A stretch of 5,801 bases of DNA from Conexibacter sp. (GCA_025964055.1 JAOPZP010000147.1:1-5801); one strand, 5' to 3'. Shown: positions 1 through 5,801, counted from the stretch's first letter. Program-made: numbers and translations. The notes: generated by a model from the sequence alone, not told the origin.

Positions 1-795
1 CTCACCCGCGAGCGCGCGCTGCACCCGGCCGCCGCCGCGGGAGCCGCCACGGCCACCGCACCGCCCGCCGTCGCGCTCCGCGCGTTGTCCTACGCGTACC
101 CCGACGGCACCGCGGTGCTGACGAACGTCGACCTGACCGTCTCGGCCGGCGAGCGCGTCGCGATCCTCGGCCCCAACGGCGCGGGCAAGACGACGCTGGC
201 GCTCCAGCTCAACGGCATGCTCGAAGGCGCGACCGGCACCGTCGAGATCGGCGGCACGCGGCTGGGGCCCGCGACGCGCAAGGACATCCGCCGCCGGGTT
301 GGGCTCGTCTTCCAGGATCCCGACGACCAGCTCTTCCTGCCGACGGTGCGCGCCGACGTCGCCTTCGGGCCGGCCAACCTCGGGTTGACCGGCGACGCCC
401 TGCGCGCGCGGGTCGACGAGGCGCTGGCGCGCGTGGCCATCACCGCGCTGGCCGACCGGCCACCGCACGCGCTCTCGGCCGGGGAGCGCCGCCGCGCCGC
501 GCTGGCCGGCGTCCTGGCGATGGAGCCCGAGGTGCTGGTGCTCGACGAGCCGTCGTCCTCGCTCGACCCCGCCGCGCGCCGCGAGCTGGCCGACGTCCTC
601 GTGTCGCTGTCGCTCACCACCCTGCTCGTGACCCACGACCTGCCCTACGCGCTGGAGCTCTGCCCGCGCGCGATCGTCCTCGACCAGGGCCAGGTCGTGG
701 CCGACGGTCCGACGCGGGAGGTCCTCGCCGACGAGGGCTTCATGCGCGCCCACCGCCTCGAGCTTCCCGCCGGGTTCAACCCGCTCGCCGCATGA
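1..795 (+). CDS. cbiO: Cobalt ECF/ABC transporter ATPase CbiO (5' partial)
   Basis: This is the ATP-hydrolysing subunit of a cobalt importer. It sits on the cytoplasmic face and would power uptake with CbiM and CbiQ. The frame is open from base 1 to the TGA at 793-795, giving 264 codons. Numbering from base 1, all ABC ATPase motifs are present: Walker A GPNGAGKTT at 57-65, the Q-loop in VFQDPDDQLF (Gln 105), signature LSAGE at 158-162 (usually LSGGQ), Walker B VLVLDEP at about 178-184, D-loop SSLD, and the switch His 212 in LVTHD. FQDPDDQLF is typical of CbiO/EcfA-type ATPases. A TTG at base 85 is the only in-window start candidate, but it would remove the first beta strand (VALRALSYAY), so the true start is upstream. 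The 23 codons before that strand are Ala/Pro-rich and look like a linker or N-terminal extension. The stop overlaps the cobJ start by 4 bases. Family assignment is firm. The metal (cobalt rather than nickel) is inferred from the corrin gene context. Confidence 0.93.
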   Translation, partial: LTRERALHPAAAAGAATATAPPAVALRALSYAYPDGTAVLTNVDLTVSAGERVAILGPNGAGKTTLALQLNGMLEGATGTVEIGGTRLGPATRKDIRRRVGLVFQDPDDQLFLPTVRADVAFGPANLGLTGDALRARVDEALARVAITALADRPPHALSAGERRRAALAGVLAMEPEVLVLDEPSSSLDPAARRELADVLVSLSLTTLLVTHDLPYALELCPRAIVLDQGQVVADGPTREVLADEGFMRAHRLELPAGFNPLAA

Positions 796-1544
796 GCCCG
801 GGCACGCTGCACATCGTGGGCCTCGGGCCGGGCGGGATCGCGCACCGGACGCCGGCGGCGGCCGACGCGGTGGCCGGCGCCGACGCCGTCGTGGGCTACG
901 CGAGCTACGTCGACGCGTGCGCCGATCTGCTCAACGACGGTCAGCGGATCGTCCGCGGGCGGATGGGGGAGGAGGGCGCGCGCGCCGACGAGGCGCTCGT
1001 GCTGGCGTGCGAGGGCGCGCGGGTCGCGCTCGTCTCCAGCGGCGATGCCGGCGTGCACGGCATGGCGGCGCGGACGCTCGCGCGCGCGGCGGAGCTCGAC
1101 GCAAACGAGCGGCCGGCGATCGTCGTCGTCCCAGGCGTGACCGCCGCGCAGGCCGCCGCGGCGCTCGCGGGCGCGCCCCTGAGCGACGACTTCGCCGTCC
1201 TCTCGCTCAGCGACCTCACCGTGCCGTGGCCGCGCGTCGAGCACCGGCTCGCCGCGTTGGCGGCCTCGGGGATCGCGCTCGCGCTCTACAACCCGCGGTC
1301 CTCGCGCCGGACGGCGGGCTTCGATCGGGCCGTGGAGCTGCTGCGCGAGGCGCGCGCGGCGGCCACGCCGGTCGTCCTCGCCCACGACGTCACGCGGCCG
1401 GGCGAGGGGCTGGAGCGCACGACGCTCGGCGCGCTGGATCCCGACCACGTGACGATGCGCACGGTCGTGCTGGTCGCGGGCGACACGGCCATCGAGGCCG
1501 GGCCGTGGCTGGTCGCGCTGCGCGGCACGGGAGCGGACGCGTGA
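792..1544 (+). CDS. cobJ: Precorrin-3B C17-methyltransferase (CobJ/CbiH)
   Basis: This is a cytoplasmic SAM-dependent tetrapyrrole methyltransferase that methylates C17 with ring contraction. In the cobalt-early route it converts cobalt-precorrin-3 to cobalt-precorrin-4. The 250-residue product carries the family marks in order: VGLGPGG at 9-15, the TPAAADAV helix, VVGYASYVD at 33-41, RMGEEGARADEAL at 57-69, VSSGDAGVHGMA at 81-92, VVPGVTAA at 112-119, the SLSDLTVPW block at 138-146 that marks CobJ/CbiH, and LYNPRSSRR at 165-173. Length matches a stand-alone CobJ, so there is no fused CbiG domain as some relatives have. The consensus VYGM is VHGM here (His 89). The ATG overlaps the cbiO stop by 4 bases (ATGA). 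No clear Shine-Dalgarno sequence precedes it, so translation probably depends on ribosomes finishing cbiO. The last 4 bases overlap the cobA start. Confidence 0.95.
   Translation: MSPGTLHIVGLGPGGIAHRTPAAADAVAGADAVVGYASYVDACADLLNDGQRIVRGRMGEEGARADEALVLACEGARVALVSSGDAGVHGMAARTLARAAELDANERPAIVVVPGVTAAQAAAALAGAPLSDDFAVLSLSDLTVPWPRVEHRLAALAASGIALALYNPRSSRRTAGFDRAVELLREARAAATPVVLAHDVTRPGEGLERTTLGALDPDHVTMRTVVLVAGDTAIEAGPWLVALRGTGADA
1529..1533 (+). promoter_or_regulatory. Shine-Dalgarno site supporting the GTG start of cobA
   Basis: The bases GGGAG lie inside the end of cobJ, 7 bases before the GTG at 1541. This spacing supports the GTG as the cobA start, in place of any earlier codon in the long open frame that continues upstream through cobJ. 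Confidence 0.6.
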
Positions 1545-2287
1545 CCGTCACCTTCGTCGGCGCCGGCCCCGGCGACCCCATGCTCTTGACCGGTGCCGCC
1601 CGCGCCGCGCTCGCCGCCGCCGACGTGGTGGTCTACGACCGGCCGTCGGCCGCCGCGATCGTCGCGCTGGCGCCGCCGGACGCCGACCGCCGCTGCGTCG
1701 GCCTCGCGCCCGGGCAGCGCGCGCTCGCGCAGGAAGAGGTCAACGCGTTGTTGGTGGCGTTGGGATGCGGCCACCGTGCGGTCGTGCGCCTCAAGAGCGG
1801 CGACCCGTTCGTCGCGTCGCGCGGGGGCGAGGAGGCCGAAGCGCTGAGGGCGGCGGGCGTCGCCGTCGCGGTCGTCCCGGGCGTGTCCAGCGCGCTCGGC
1901 GCGCCCGCCGCCGCCGGCATCCCGCTCATGCTGCGCCGGCTCAGCGTCACCGCCACGATCGTGGACGGCAACGACGACCCCGCGCACGGCGCGCCGCCGG
2001 ACTGGGAGCTGCTCGCGCGGCTCGGCGGGACGCTCGTGATCCTCACCGGCCGTGGCCGCATCCGGCGGATCGCGGCGCGGCTGATCGCCGGCGGCCTGCC
2101 GTCGACGACGCCGATCGCGGCGATCAGCGCCGCCACGCGCCCGGAGCAGCGCGTGCTGCGGGGCACCCTCGGCGCGCTACCCGCGCCGCTGCCGCCGCCG
2201 GTCACCTTCGTGGTCGGCGCGGTCGCGGCGCTGGACCTCACCGCCGACGGCTGGCCGTCCGAGGAGGCCGTGCATGCACATCCCTGA
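1541..2287 (+). CDS. cobA: Uroporphyrinogen-III C-methyltransferase-like protein, divergent (CobA/SUMT)
   Basis: SUMT adds methyl groups at C2 and C7 of uroporphyrinogen III to give precorrin-2, the entry to the corrin branch. The 248-residue product, from a GTG overlapping the cobJ stop (GTGA), keeps the SUMT scaffold: FVGAGPGDP at 5-13, VVVYDR at 29-34, QEEVNALL at 64-71, RLKSGDPF at 83-90, RGGEEAEAL at 94-102, VVPGVSSA at 111-118, GIPL at 126-129, and a DW...GGTLVI block at 154-167. The frame stays open upstream of 1541, but that part is a shadow of cobJ, and the GPG loop sits correctly just after the GTG. Several positions that are nearly fixed in SUMT, as I recall the family, differ here: YDRL is YDRP, GGDPFVFG is SGDPFVAS, GVTSA is GVSSA, PLTHR is PLMLR, and YMG is LTG (168-170). 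It has no CysG-type dehydrogenase/chelatase part and no fused uroporphyrinogen-III synthase. It may be a true but divergent SUMT or a paralogue with a shifted role; another methyltransferase of the family is less likely. Confidence 0.82.
   Translation: MTVTFVGAGPGDPMLLTGAARAALAAADVVVYDRPSAAAIVALAPPDADRRCVGLAPGQRALAQEEVNALLVALGCGHRAVVRLKSGDPFVASRGGEEAEALRAAGVAVAVVPGVSSALGAPAAAGIPLMLRRLSVTATIVDGNDDPAHGAPPDWELLARLGGTLVILTGRGRIRRIAARLIAGGLPSTTPIAAISAATRPEQRVLRGTLGALPAPLPPPVTFVVGAVAALDLTADGWPSEEAVHAHP
2261..2267 (+). promoter_or_regulatory. Strong Shine-Dalgarno site of cbiM
   Basis: GAGGAGG lies within the end of cobA, 6 bases before the ATG at 2274. It is the best ribosome binding site in the window. 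It fixes the cbiM start at the codon that places His at residue 2, which is needed for metal binding, and lets cbiM be initiated without relying only on cobA translation. Confidence 0.75.
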
Positions 2288-2978
2288 CGGCTTCGTGTCG
2301 GGCGAGGCGGCGCTCGCCGGCGCCGCCGTGGCGACCGCCGGCCTGGCGGTCTGCCTGCGGCGCGTCAAGGCGCAGCAGCGCGAGCGCGACCTGCCGATCG
2401 CGGGCCTGGCCGCCGCCTTCTTCCTCGTCGGCGACGCGCCGATGTTCCCGGTGACGGTCGGCACGCAGGGCCACCTGCTGGGCGGTGCGCTCGCCGTGTG
2501 CCTCCTCGGCCCGTGGCTCGGCGCGATCACGATCGCGGTGGTCGCCGTCATCCAGGCGCTCACGCTCGGCGACGGCGGGATCAGCACGCTCGGGCTGACG
2601 ATCGTGACCCTGGCGCTCGTGCCGGCGTTCCTCGGCTACCCGCTCGTGGTGGCGCTGCGGCGCGTCCTCGGCGGCACGCCGAAGGGCCTGGCGATCGCGT
2701 GCGGGATCGCGGCGGGGATCGCCGTGGAGCTGTCGGCGATCACCTTCGTGGGCGAGTTCGCGCTGGGCGCCGCGGTCCAGATCGACCTGTCGAAGATCGC
2801 CTGGTCGACGCTCGGCGCCTACGCGGTCATCGCGGTGATCGAAGGGACCATCACGGGGCTGATCGTGCGGGCGCTGCTGTCCGTGCGCCCGGACCTGGTG
2901 CGCGTGGCGGCGCCGGTGCGGGCGCGCTGGGCGACCCCGGCGCCGGCATCGCCCGACGCCACGTGGAGTACCCGATGA
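2274..2978 (+). CDS. cbiM: Cobalt ECF transporter substrate-binding membrane protein CbiM
   Basis: This is the integral membrane S-component that captures Co2+ and hands it to the CbiQ/CbiO energizing module. The 234-residue product begins MHIPDGF, the CbiM/NikM hallmark. In the family the N-terminal amine, His2 and a His in the GTSGHL motif coordinate the metal; here that motif is GTQGHL with His at exactly residue 67. Hydrophobic segments fall at about 11-28, 40-60, 68-97, 105-128, 138-166 and 178-202, followed by an Ala/Pro/Arg-rich tail (203-234). The GDGG motif at 99-102 is kept, but the usual LGANxxNM that follows is LGLTIVTL (106-113), losing both Asn residues. The protein overlaps cobA by 14 bases and cobM by 4. 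It is separated from cbiO by cobJ and cobA. No CbiN gene or PDGLE-type domain follows. Cobalt is preferred over nickel because of the operon. Confidence 0.94.
   Translation: MHIPDGFVSGEAALAGAAVATAGLAVCLRRVKAQQRERDLPIAGLAAAFFLVGDAPMFPVTVGTQGHLLGGALAVCLLGPWLGAITIAVVAVIQALTLGDGGISTLGLTIVTLALVPAFLGYPLVVALRRVLGGTPKGLAIACGIAAGIAVELSAITFVGEFALGAAVQIDLSKIAWSTLGAYAVIAVIEGTITGLIVRALLSVRPDLVRVAAPVRARWATPAPASPDATWSTR
2965..2968 (+). promoter_or_regulatory. Shine-Dalgarno site of cobM
   Basis: GGAG lies in the last codons of cbiM, 6 bases before the ATG at 2975. It supports this ATG as the cobM start. The open frame upstream of it is only a shadow of cbiM. Confidence 0.55.
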
Positions 2979-3781
2979 CCGGCCGCGTCTCGTTCGTCGG
3001 CGCCGGCCCCGGCGCGCCGGACCTGCTGACCGTCCGCGCCGTGCGGGTCATCGGCGAGGCCGATGTCGTCGTCTGGGCTCGGTCGCTCGTGGATCCCGCG
3101 ATCCTCGAGCACGCACGCCCCGGCGCCGAGCTGGTGCCCTCCGACGACCGCACCCACGACGACGTCGTCGCGATCTACGCCCGCGCTGCGGAGCAAGGCC
3201 TTCATGTCGCTCGCGTGCACTCGGGCGACCCCACCGTCTACGGCGCGCTGCACGAGCAGCTGCAGGCCTGCCGCGCGCTCGACCTCGACACCGAGATCGT
3301 CCCCGGCGTCTCGTCGGTCAGCGCGGCCGCGGCCGCCCTCGGGCAGGAGCTGACGATCCCCGACGTCTCCCAGACGCTGATCTACACCCGGCGCCCGACG
3401 CGGACGTCGATGCCCGCCAACGAGCAGCTCGTCGAGCTCGCGCGCCACGGCACCACGTTGGTGCTCTTCCTCTCCGTGCGCCGCCCGCGCGAGCTGCAGG
3501 CCGACCTGCTCGAGGGCGGCTACGCGCCCGAGACCCCGTGCGCCGTGGTCTACCGCGCGAGCTGGCCCGACGAGCTCGTCGTGCGGTGCCCGCTGAGCGA
3601 GCTGGCCGCGGCGATCAAGGCCAACAAGATCACCACCCAGGCGCTCGTACTGGTCGGCCCGGCGCTGCAGGAGTCGCCGTGCGCCGGTCGCTCGCACGTC
3701 TACGACCCCGGCTACGGCCACCGCTACCGGCCCCTCGGACGGCCCGACCGCTACAAGAAGGCGGCGGCGCCCGATGGCTGA
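2975..3781 (+). CDS. cobM: Precorrin-4 C11-methyltransferase (CobM/CbiF)
   Basis: This cytoplasmic SAM-dependent enzyme methylates C11 of (cobalt-)precorrin-4 to give (cobalt-)precorrin-5A. The 268-residue product shows the whole CobM pattern: VSFVGAGPGAPDLLTVRA at 5-22, SLVDPAIL at 37-44, VARVHSGDPTVYGALHEQ at 78-95, IVPGVSSVSAAAAALG at 108-123, ELTIPDVSQTLIYTR at 125-139, and VVYRASWPDE at 191-200. The last block and IPDVSQT are specific for CobM/CbiF among the related methyltransferases. The frequent YAGSLV motif is WARSLV here (34-39). The C-terminal tail with HVYDPGYGHRYRP resembles tails of other CobM proteins. The ATG overlaps the cbiM stop by 4 bases, and the stop lies 8 bases inside cbiD. 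Placement directly before cbiD fits consecutive pathway use, apart from the CbiG step, which is not encoded between them. Confidence 0.96.
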   Translation: MTGRVSFVGAGPGAPDLLTVRAVRVIGEADVVVWARSLVDPAILEHARPGAELVPSDDRTHDDVVAIYARAAEQGLHVARVHSGDPTVYGALHEQLQACRALDLDTEIVPGVSSVSAAAAALGQELTIPDVSQTLIYTRRPTRTSMPANEQLVELARHGTTLVLFLSVRRPRELQADLLEGGYAPETPCAVVYRASWPDELVVRCPLSELAAAIKANKITTQALVLVGPALQESPCAGRSHVYDPGYGHRYRPLGRPDRYKKAAAPDG

Positions 3782-4952
3782 GCGGCCGGGCGAGGACGGC
3801 CTGCGCGAACCCAACCTCCCGGCCAGCGCCCGGCGCGTCGCGACAGGCAAGCTGCGCTACGGCTGGACGACCGGCACCTGCAGCGCCGCAGCCGCGAAGG
3901 CCGCGACGCTCCTGCTGCGCGACGGCGACCCGCCGGCGCGCGTCGAGGTGCCGCTGCCCAAGGGCGAGCAGCGGCCGGCGTTCCCGGTCGAGCGTTGCGA
4001 GCGCGACGGCGACGGCGCGATCGCCGTCGTGGTCAAGGACGCCGGCGACGACCCCGACGTCACGCACGGCGCGCACCTGACCGCGCGCGTGACGCTCGTC
4101 GCCGAGCCCGGGATCGTCCTGCGCGGCGGCGCGGGCGTCGGCACGGTGACCCGGCCGGGGCTCGGGCTGGAGGTCGGCGGACCGGCCATCAACCAGGGGC
4201 CGCGCGCGCAGATCACGGCGGCGGTCGGCGAGGTGGTGGACTTGACCCGCGTTGGCGTCGCCGTCGAGATCAGCGTGCCGGGCGGCGAGAAGATGGCCCG
4301 CCGGACGTCGAACCCGCGCCTGGGGATCCTCGGCGGCATCTCCATCCTCGGCACGACCGGGATCGTCCGGCCGTTCTCGACCGCGGCGTGGCGCGCGAGC
4401 GTCGGGCAGGCCATCGACGTCATGGACGCCCAGGGGAGCAAGACGGTGGTGTTGACCACGGGCGGCCGCACGGAGAAGGCCGCACGCAAGCTCCTGCCCG
4501 AGCTGCCCGAGGTCTGCTTCGTCGAGGTCGGCGACTTCACCGGCTACGCGCTCAAGCGCGCCGCCAAGCTCGAGTTCGAGCGCTGCGTCTTCGTCGGGAT
4601 GGCGGGCAAGCTGGCCAAGCTCGCGGCCGGGATCATGATGACCCACTGGACGCGCTCCAAGGTCGACCCGCTGTTCCTCGCCGGGGTGACGCGCGAGGCC
4701 GGCGGCGGCGACGCGCTGGTCGCCGCGGTGGCCGCGTCCAACACGGGCCGCCACGCCTGGGAGCTGTGGGAGGCGGCCGGGCTGCTGGCCGCCAGCGACC
4801 TGCTGTGCGCGAAGGTCGCCGGCAACCTCGCGACGTACGTCAAGGGCGCGCTGCTGGTGGACTGCGCGATCGTCGACTTCGAGGGCGCGCGGCTCGCCGG
4901 CGCGTCGCCGGGCGCCCGCGAGCGCCTCAAGGTGGAGGACTTGGTCGGATGA
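3774..4952 (+). CDS. cbiD: Cobalt-precorrin-5B C1-methyltransferase CbiD
   Basis: CbiD methylates C1 of cobalt-precorrin-5B, giving cobalt-precorrin-6A. It is unrelated in fold to the GPGD-type methyltransferases around it and is a marker of the cobalt-early route. The 392-residue product has the family motifs in order: LRYGWTTGTCSAAAAKA at 27-43, VVKDAGDDPDVTHG at 86-99, GGAGVGTVTRPGL at 118-130, GGPAINQGPR at 135-144, ISVPGGEKMARRT at 166-178, NPRLGILGGISILGTTGIV at 180-198, and a C-terminal half with GMAGKLAKLAAGIMMTHW. About 26 residues precede the first motif, which makes it a little longer than many homologues. The ATG at 3774 has only a weak, distant purine stretch (AGAAGG at 3756-3761), so start by coupling to cobM (8-base overlap) is likely. 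No other plausible start lies between it and the first motif. The stop overlaps cobL by 4 bases. Confidence 0.97.
   Translation: MAERPGEDGLREPNLPASARRVATGKLRYGWTTGTCSAAAAKAATLLLRDGDPPARVEVPLPKGEQRPAFPVERCERDGDGAIAVVVKDAGDDPDVTHGAHLTARVTLVAEPGIVLRGGAGVGTVTRPGLGLEVGGPAINQGPRAQITAAVGEVVDLTRVGVAVEISVPGGEKMARRTSNPRLGILGGISILGTTGIVRPFSTAAWRASVGQAIDVMDAQGSKTVVLTTGGRTEKAARKLLPELPEVCFVEVGDFTGYALKRAAKLEFERCVFVGMAGKLAKLAAGIMMTHWTRSKVDPLFLAGVTREAGGGDALVAAVAASNTGRHAWELWEAAGLLAASDLLCAKVAGNLATYVKGALLVDCAIVDFEGARLAGASPGARERLKVEDLVG
4934..4938 (+). promoter_or_regulatory. Shine-Dalgarno site of cobL
   Basis: GGAGG near the end of cbiD lies 10 bases before the ATG at 4949. The spacing is slightly long but usable and supports this start, which also forms the usual ATGA overlap. 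Confidence 0.5.
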
Positions 4953-5801
4953 GCGGCGACATCGCGGTGCTCGGCGTCCACGGCGGCCGGGTGCCGGCCG
5001 GCACCGAGGAGCTGCTGGCCGGCGCCTCGCTGGTGGCCGGCGGAACGCGGCAGCTGGCGGCGCTGGCACCGGCGGGAGCGCGGACGTTGCGTCTCGGCGC
5101 GGGCGTCGATGCGGCGCTCGGACAGGTGGCGGCGCATGACGGCCCGGCGGTGGTGCTCGCCTCCGGAGACCCCGGGCTCTTCGGCATCGTGCGCGCGCTG
5201 CGACGCAGCGTCGCGGCCCGCCGGCTGGCCGTGCACCCGGCGCCGTCGTCGGTGGCCGTCGCCTTCGCGCGGCTGGGGCTGCCCTGGGACGACGCGCTCC
5301 TCGTCTCCGCCCACGGGCGCGATCCGCGCGCCGCGCTGCACACCGCGCTGCGGCACCCGAAGGTCGCGATCCTCACCGGCCCCGACGCGCCGCCGGCCTG
5401 GTTCGCGGCGCGGCTGCGCGACGGGACCGAGCGCACGCTCGTGGTCGCCGAGCGCCTGGGGGAGGCCGACGAGCGCGTGGTGTCCGGGACCCCGGAGGAG
5501 CTGGCGGCCACGCCGTTCGCCGAGCCCAACGTGCTGCTCGCGCTGCGCCCGGCGGCCGCGCCCGAGCAGGCCCCGACGTCGTGGGCGCTGCCCGAGGACG
5601 CCTTCGACCACCGCGCCGGGATGATCACCAAGCGAGAGGTCCGCGCAGTGGCGCTGGCGCATCTCGGGCCGCGCACGGGCGACCTGGTCTGGGACGTCGG
5701 GTGCGGGAGCGGCTCGGTCGCCGTGGAGTGTGCGCGGCTCGGCGCGGCGGCGATCGCGATCGACGACGACGTCGACGCGATCACCCGCACGGCGCGCAAC
5801 G
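4949..5801 (+). CDS. cobL: Precorrin-6Y/7 methylase-decarboxylase CobL (CbiE-CbiT fusion, 3' partial)
   Basis: CobL methylates C5 and C15 and removes the C12 acetate carboxyl, converting (cobalt-)precorrin-6B to (cobalt-)precorrin-8. The frame is open from the ATG to the window edge (284 codons, no stop). Residues 1 to about 200 form the CbiE domain: VLGVHGG at 7-13, LVAGGTRQL, LASGDPGLFG at 70-79, HPAPSSVAVAFARLGLPW from 96, HGRDPRAAL, ILTGPD, and closing strand NVLLALRP at 194-201. A short Ala/Pro linker (202-211) leads into WALPEDAFDH and MITKREVRA at 225-233, the classic start of CbiT. Its Rossmann SAM motif I, WDVGCGSGSVA, lies at 248-258. The gene is cut off in the SAM-binding region, so the rest of CbiT lies beyond the window. 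The CbiE part is a GPGD-type methylase relative with a shortened first loop, and CbiT is the decarboxylase and C15-methylase. The ATG overlaps the cbiD stop by 4 bases. Confidence 0.95.
   Translation, partial: MSGDIAVLGVHGGRVPAGTEELLAGASLVAGGTRQLAALAPAGARTLRLGAGVDAALGQVAAHDGPAVVLASGDPGLFGIVRALRRSVAARRLAVHPAPSSVAVAFARLGLPWDDALLVSAHGRDPRAALHTALRHPKVAILTGPDAPPAWFAARLRDGTERTLVVAERLGEADERVVSGTPEELAATPFAEPNVLLALRPAAAPEQAPTSWALPEDAFDHRAGMITKREVRAVALAHLGPRTGDLVWDVGCGSGSVAVECARLGAAAIAIDDDVDAITRTARN

Noticed and set aside
85..87. TTG as the start codon of cbiO
   Set aside because: It would cut off the first beta strand of the ABC domain, has no ribosome binding site, and the same frame is open back to base 1 with fitting ABC sequence just before it.
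917..1540. Upstream part of the open frame that later encodes CobA
   Set aside because: It is Arg/Ala-rich translation of the cobJ gene in a shifted frame with no family motifs. The real gene starts at the GTG at 1541.
2498..2974. Upstream part of the open frame that later encodes CobM
   Set aside because: It is an Arg/Gly/Ala-rich shadow of cbiM. CobM motifs begin right after the ATG at 2975.
2819..3850. Long open frame on the - strand opposite cobM (343 codons)
   Set aside because: Its composition is that of a codon-bias shadow, with no motifs, and the + strand holds an unmistakable CobM.
3630..5069. Long open frame on the - strand opposite cbiD (479 codons)
   Set aside because: Long antisense frames are expected in very GC-rich genes. 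The product is Arg/Ala-rich low-complexity sequence without recognisable domains and lies opposite a clear cbiD.
5109..5624. A 171-codon + strand open frame inside cobL
   Set aside because: It is Arg/Pro/Ser-rich shadow sequence. The frame starting at 4949 has CbiE and CbiT motifs and stays open to the window edge.
1..5801. Cobalamin riboswitch, promoter, terminator, tRNA, CRISPR or mobile element
   Set aside because: There is no intergenic space. I saw no B12-box-like element, inverted-repeat ends, transposase, clustered repeats or tRNA-like fold outside coding sequence.

Overview
The window is a slice through a cobalamin (vitamin B12) biosynthesis and cobalt-uptake operon. Seven protein genes lie on the + strand and none on the - strand. 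The DNA is very GC-rich (well over 70% by eye). Third codon positions are almost all G or C and one start codon is GTG. This points to a high-GC actinobacterium. The gene mix and protein style (CbiM/CbiO transporter parts among corrin genes, CbiD with a fused CbiE-CbiT) would suit a soil member of the Thermoleophilia/Solirubrobacterales, but that placement is inference from style only.

Layout from left to right: the ATPase of a cobalt ECF-type importer (cbiO, 5' end outside the window); precorrin-3B C17-methyltransferase (cobJ/cbiH); a divergent uroporphyrinogen-III C-methyltransferase (cobA); the substrate-binding membrane subunit of the cobalt importer (cbiM); precorrin-4 C11-methyltransferase (cobM/cbiF); cobalt-precorrin-5B C1-methyltransferase (cbiD); and a CbiE-CbiT fusion (cobL, 3' end outside the window). 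All six gene junctions overlap, by 4, 4, 14, 4, 8 and 4 bases. There is therefore no intergenic space, promoter, terminator or riboswitch inside the window. The genes are almost certainly co-transcribed and translationally coupled, and any promoter or cobalamin riboswitch must lie upstream of base 1.

How the genes work together: CbiM and CbiO (with a CbiQ not seen here) import Co2+. CobA makes precorrin-2 from uroporphyrinogen III. CobJ, CobM, CbiD and CobL then add the C17, C11, C1 and C5/C15 methyl groups, and CobL also decarboxylates the C12 side chain. CbiD together with a cobalt importer favours the early-cobalt (anaerobic-type) route. Steps not encoded here and expected nearby are the C20 methyltransferase (CbiL/CobI), CbiG, the precorrin-6A reductase (CbiJ/CobK), CbiC/CobH, a cobalt chelatase and CbiQ.

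I see no undescribed system. The points most worth checking are the substituted active-site motifs of the CobA protein, the CbiO reading frame that enters the window through an Ala/Pro-rich linker-like stretch, and a CbiM gene separated from its ATPase with no CbiN in sight.
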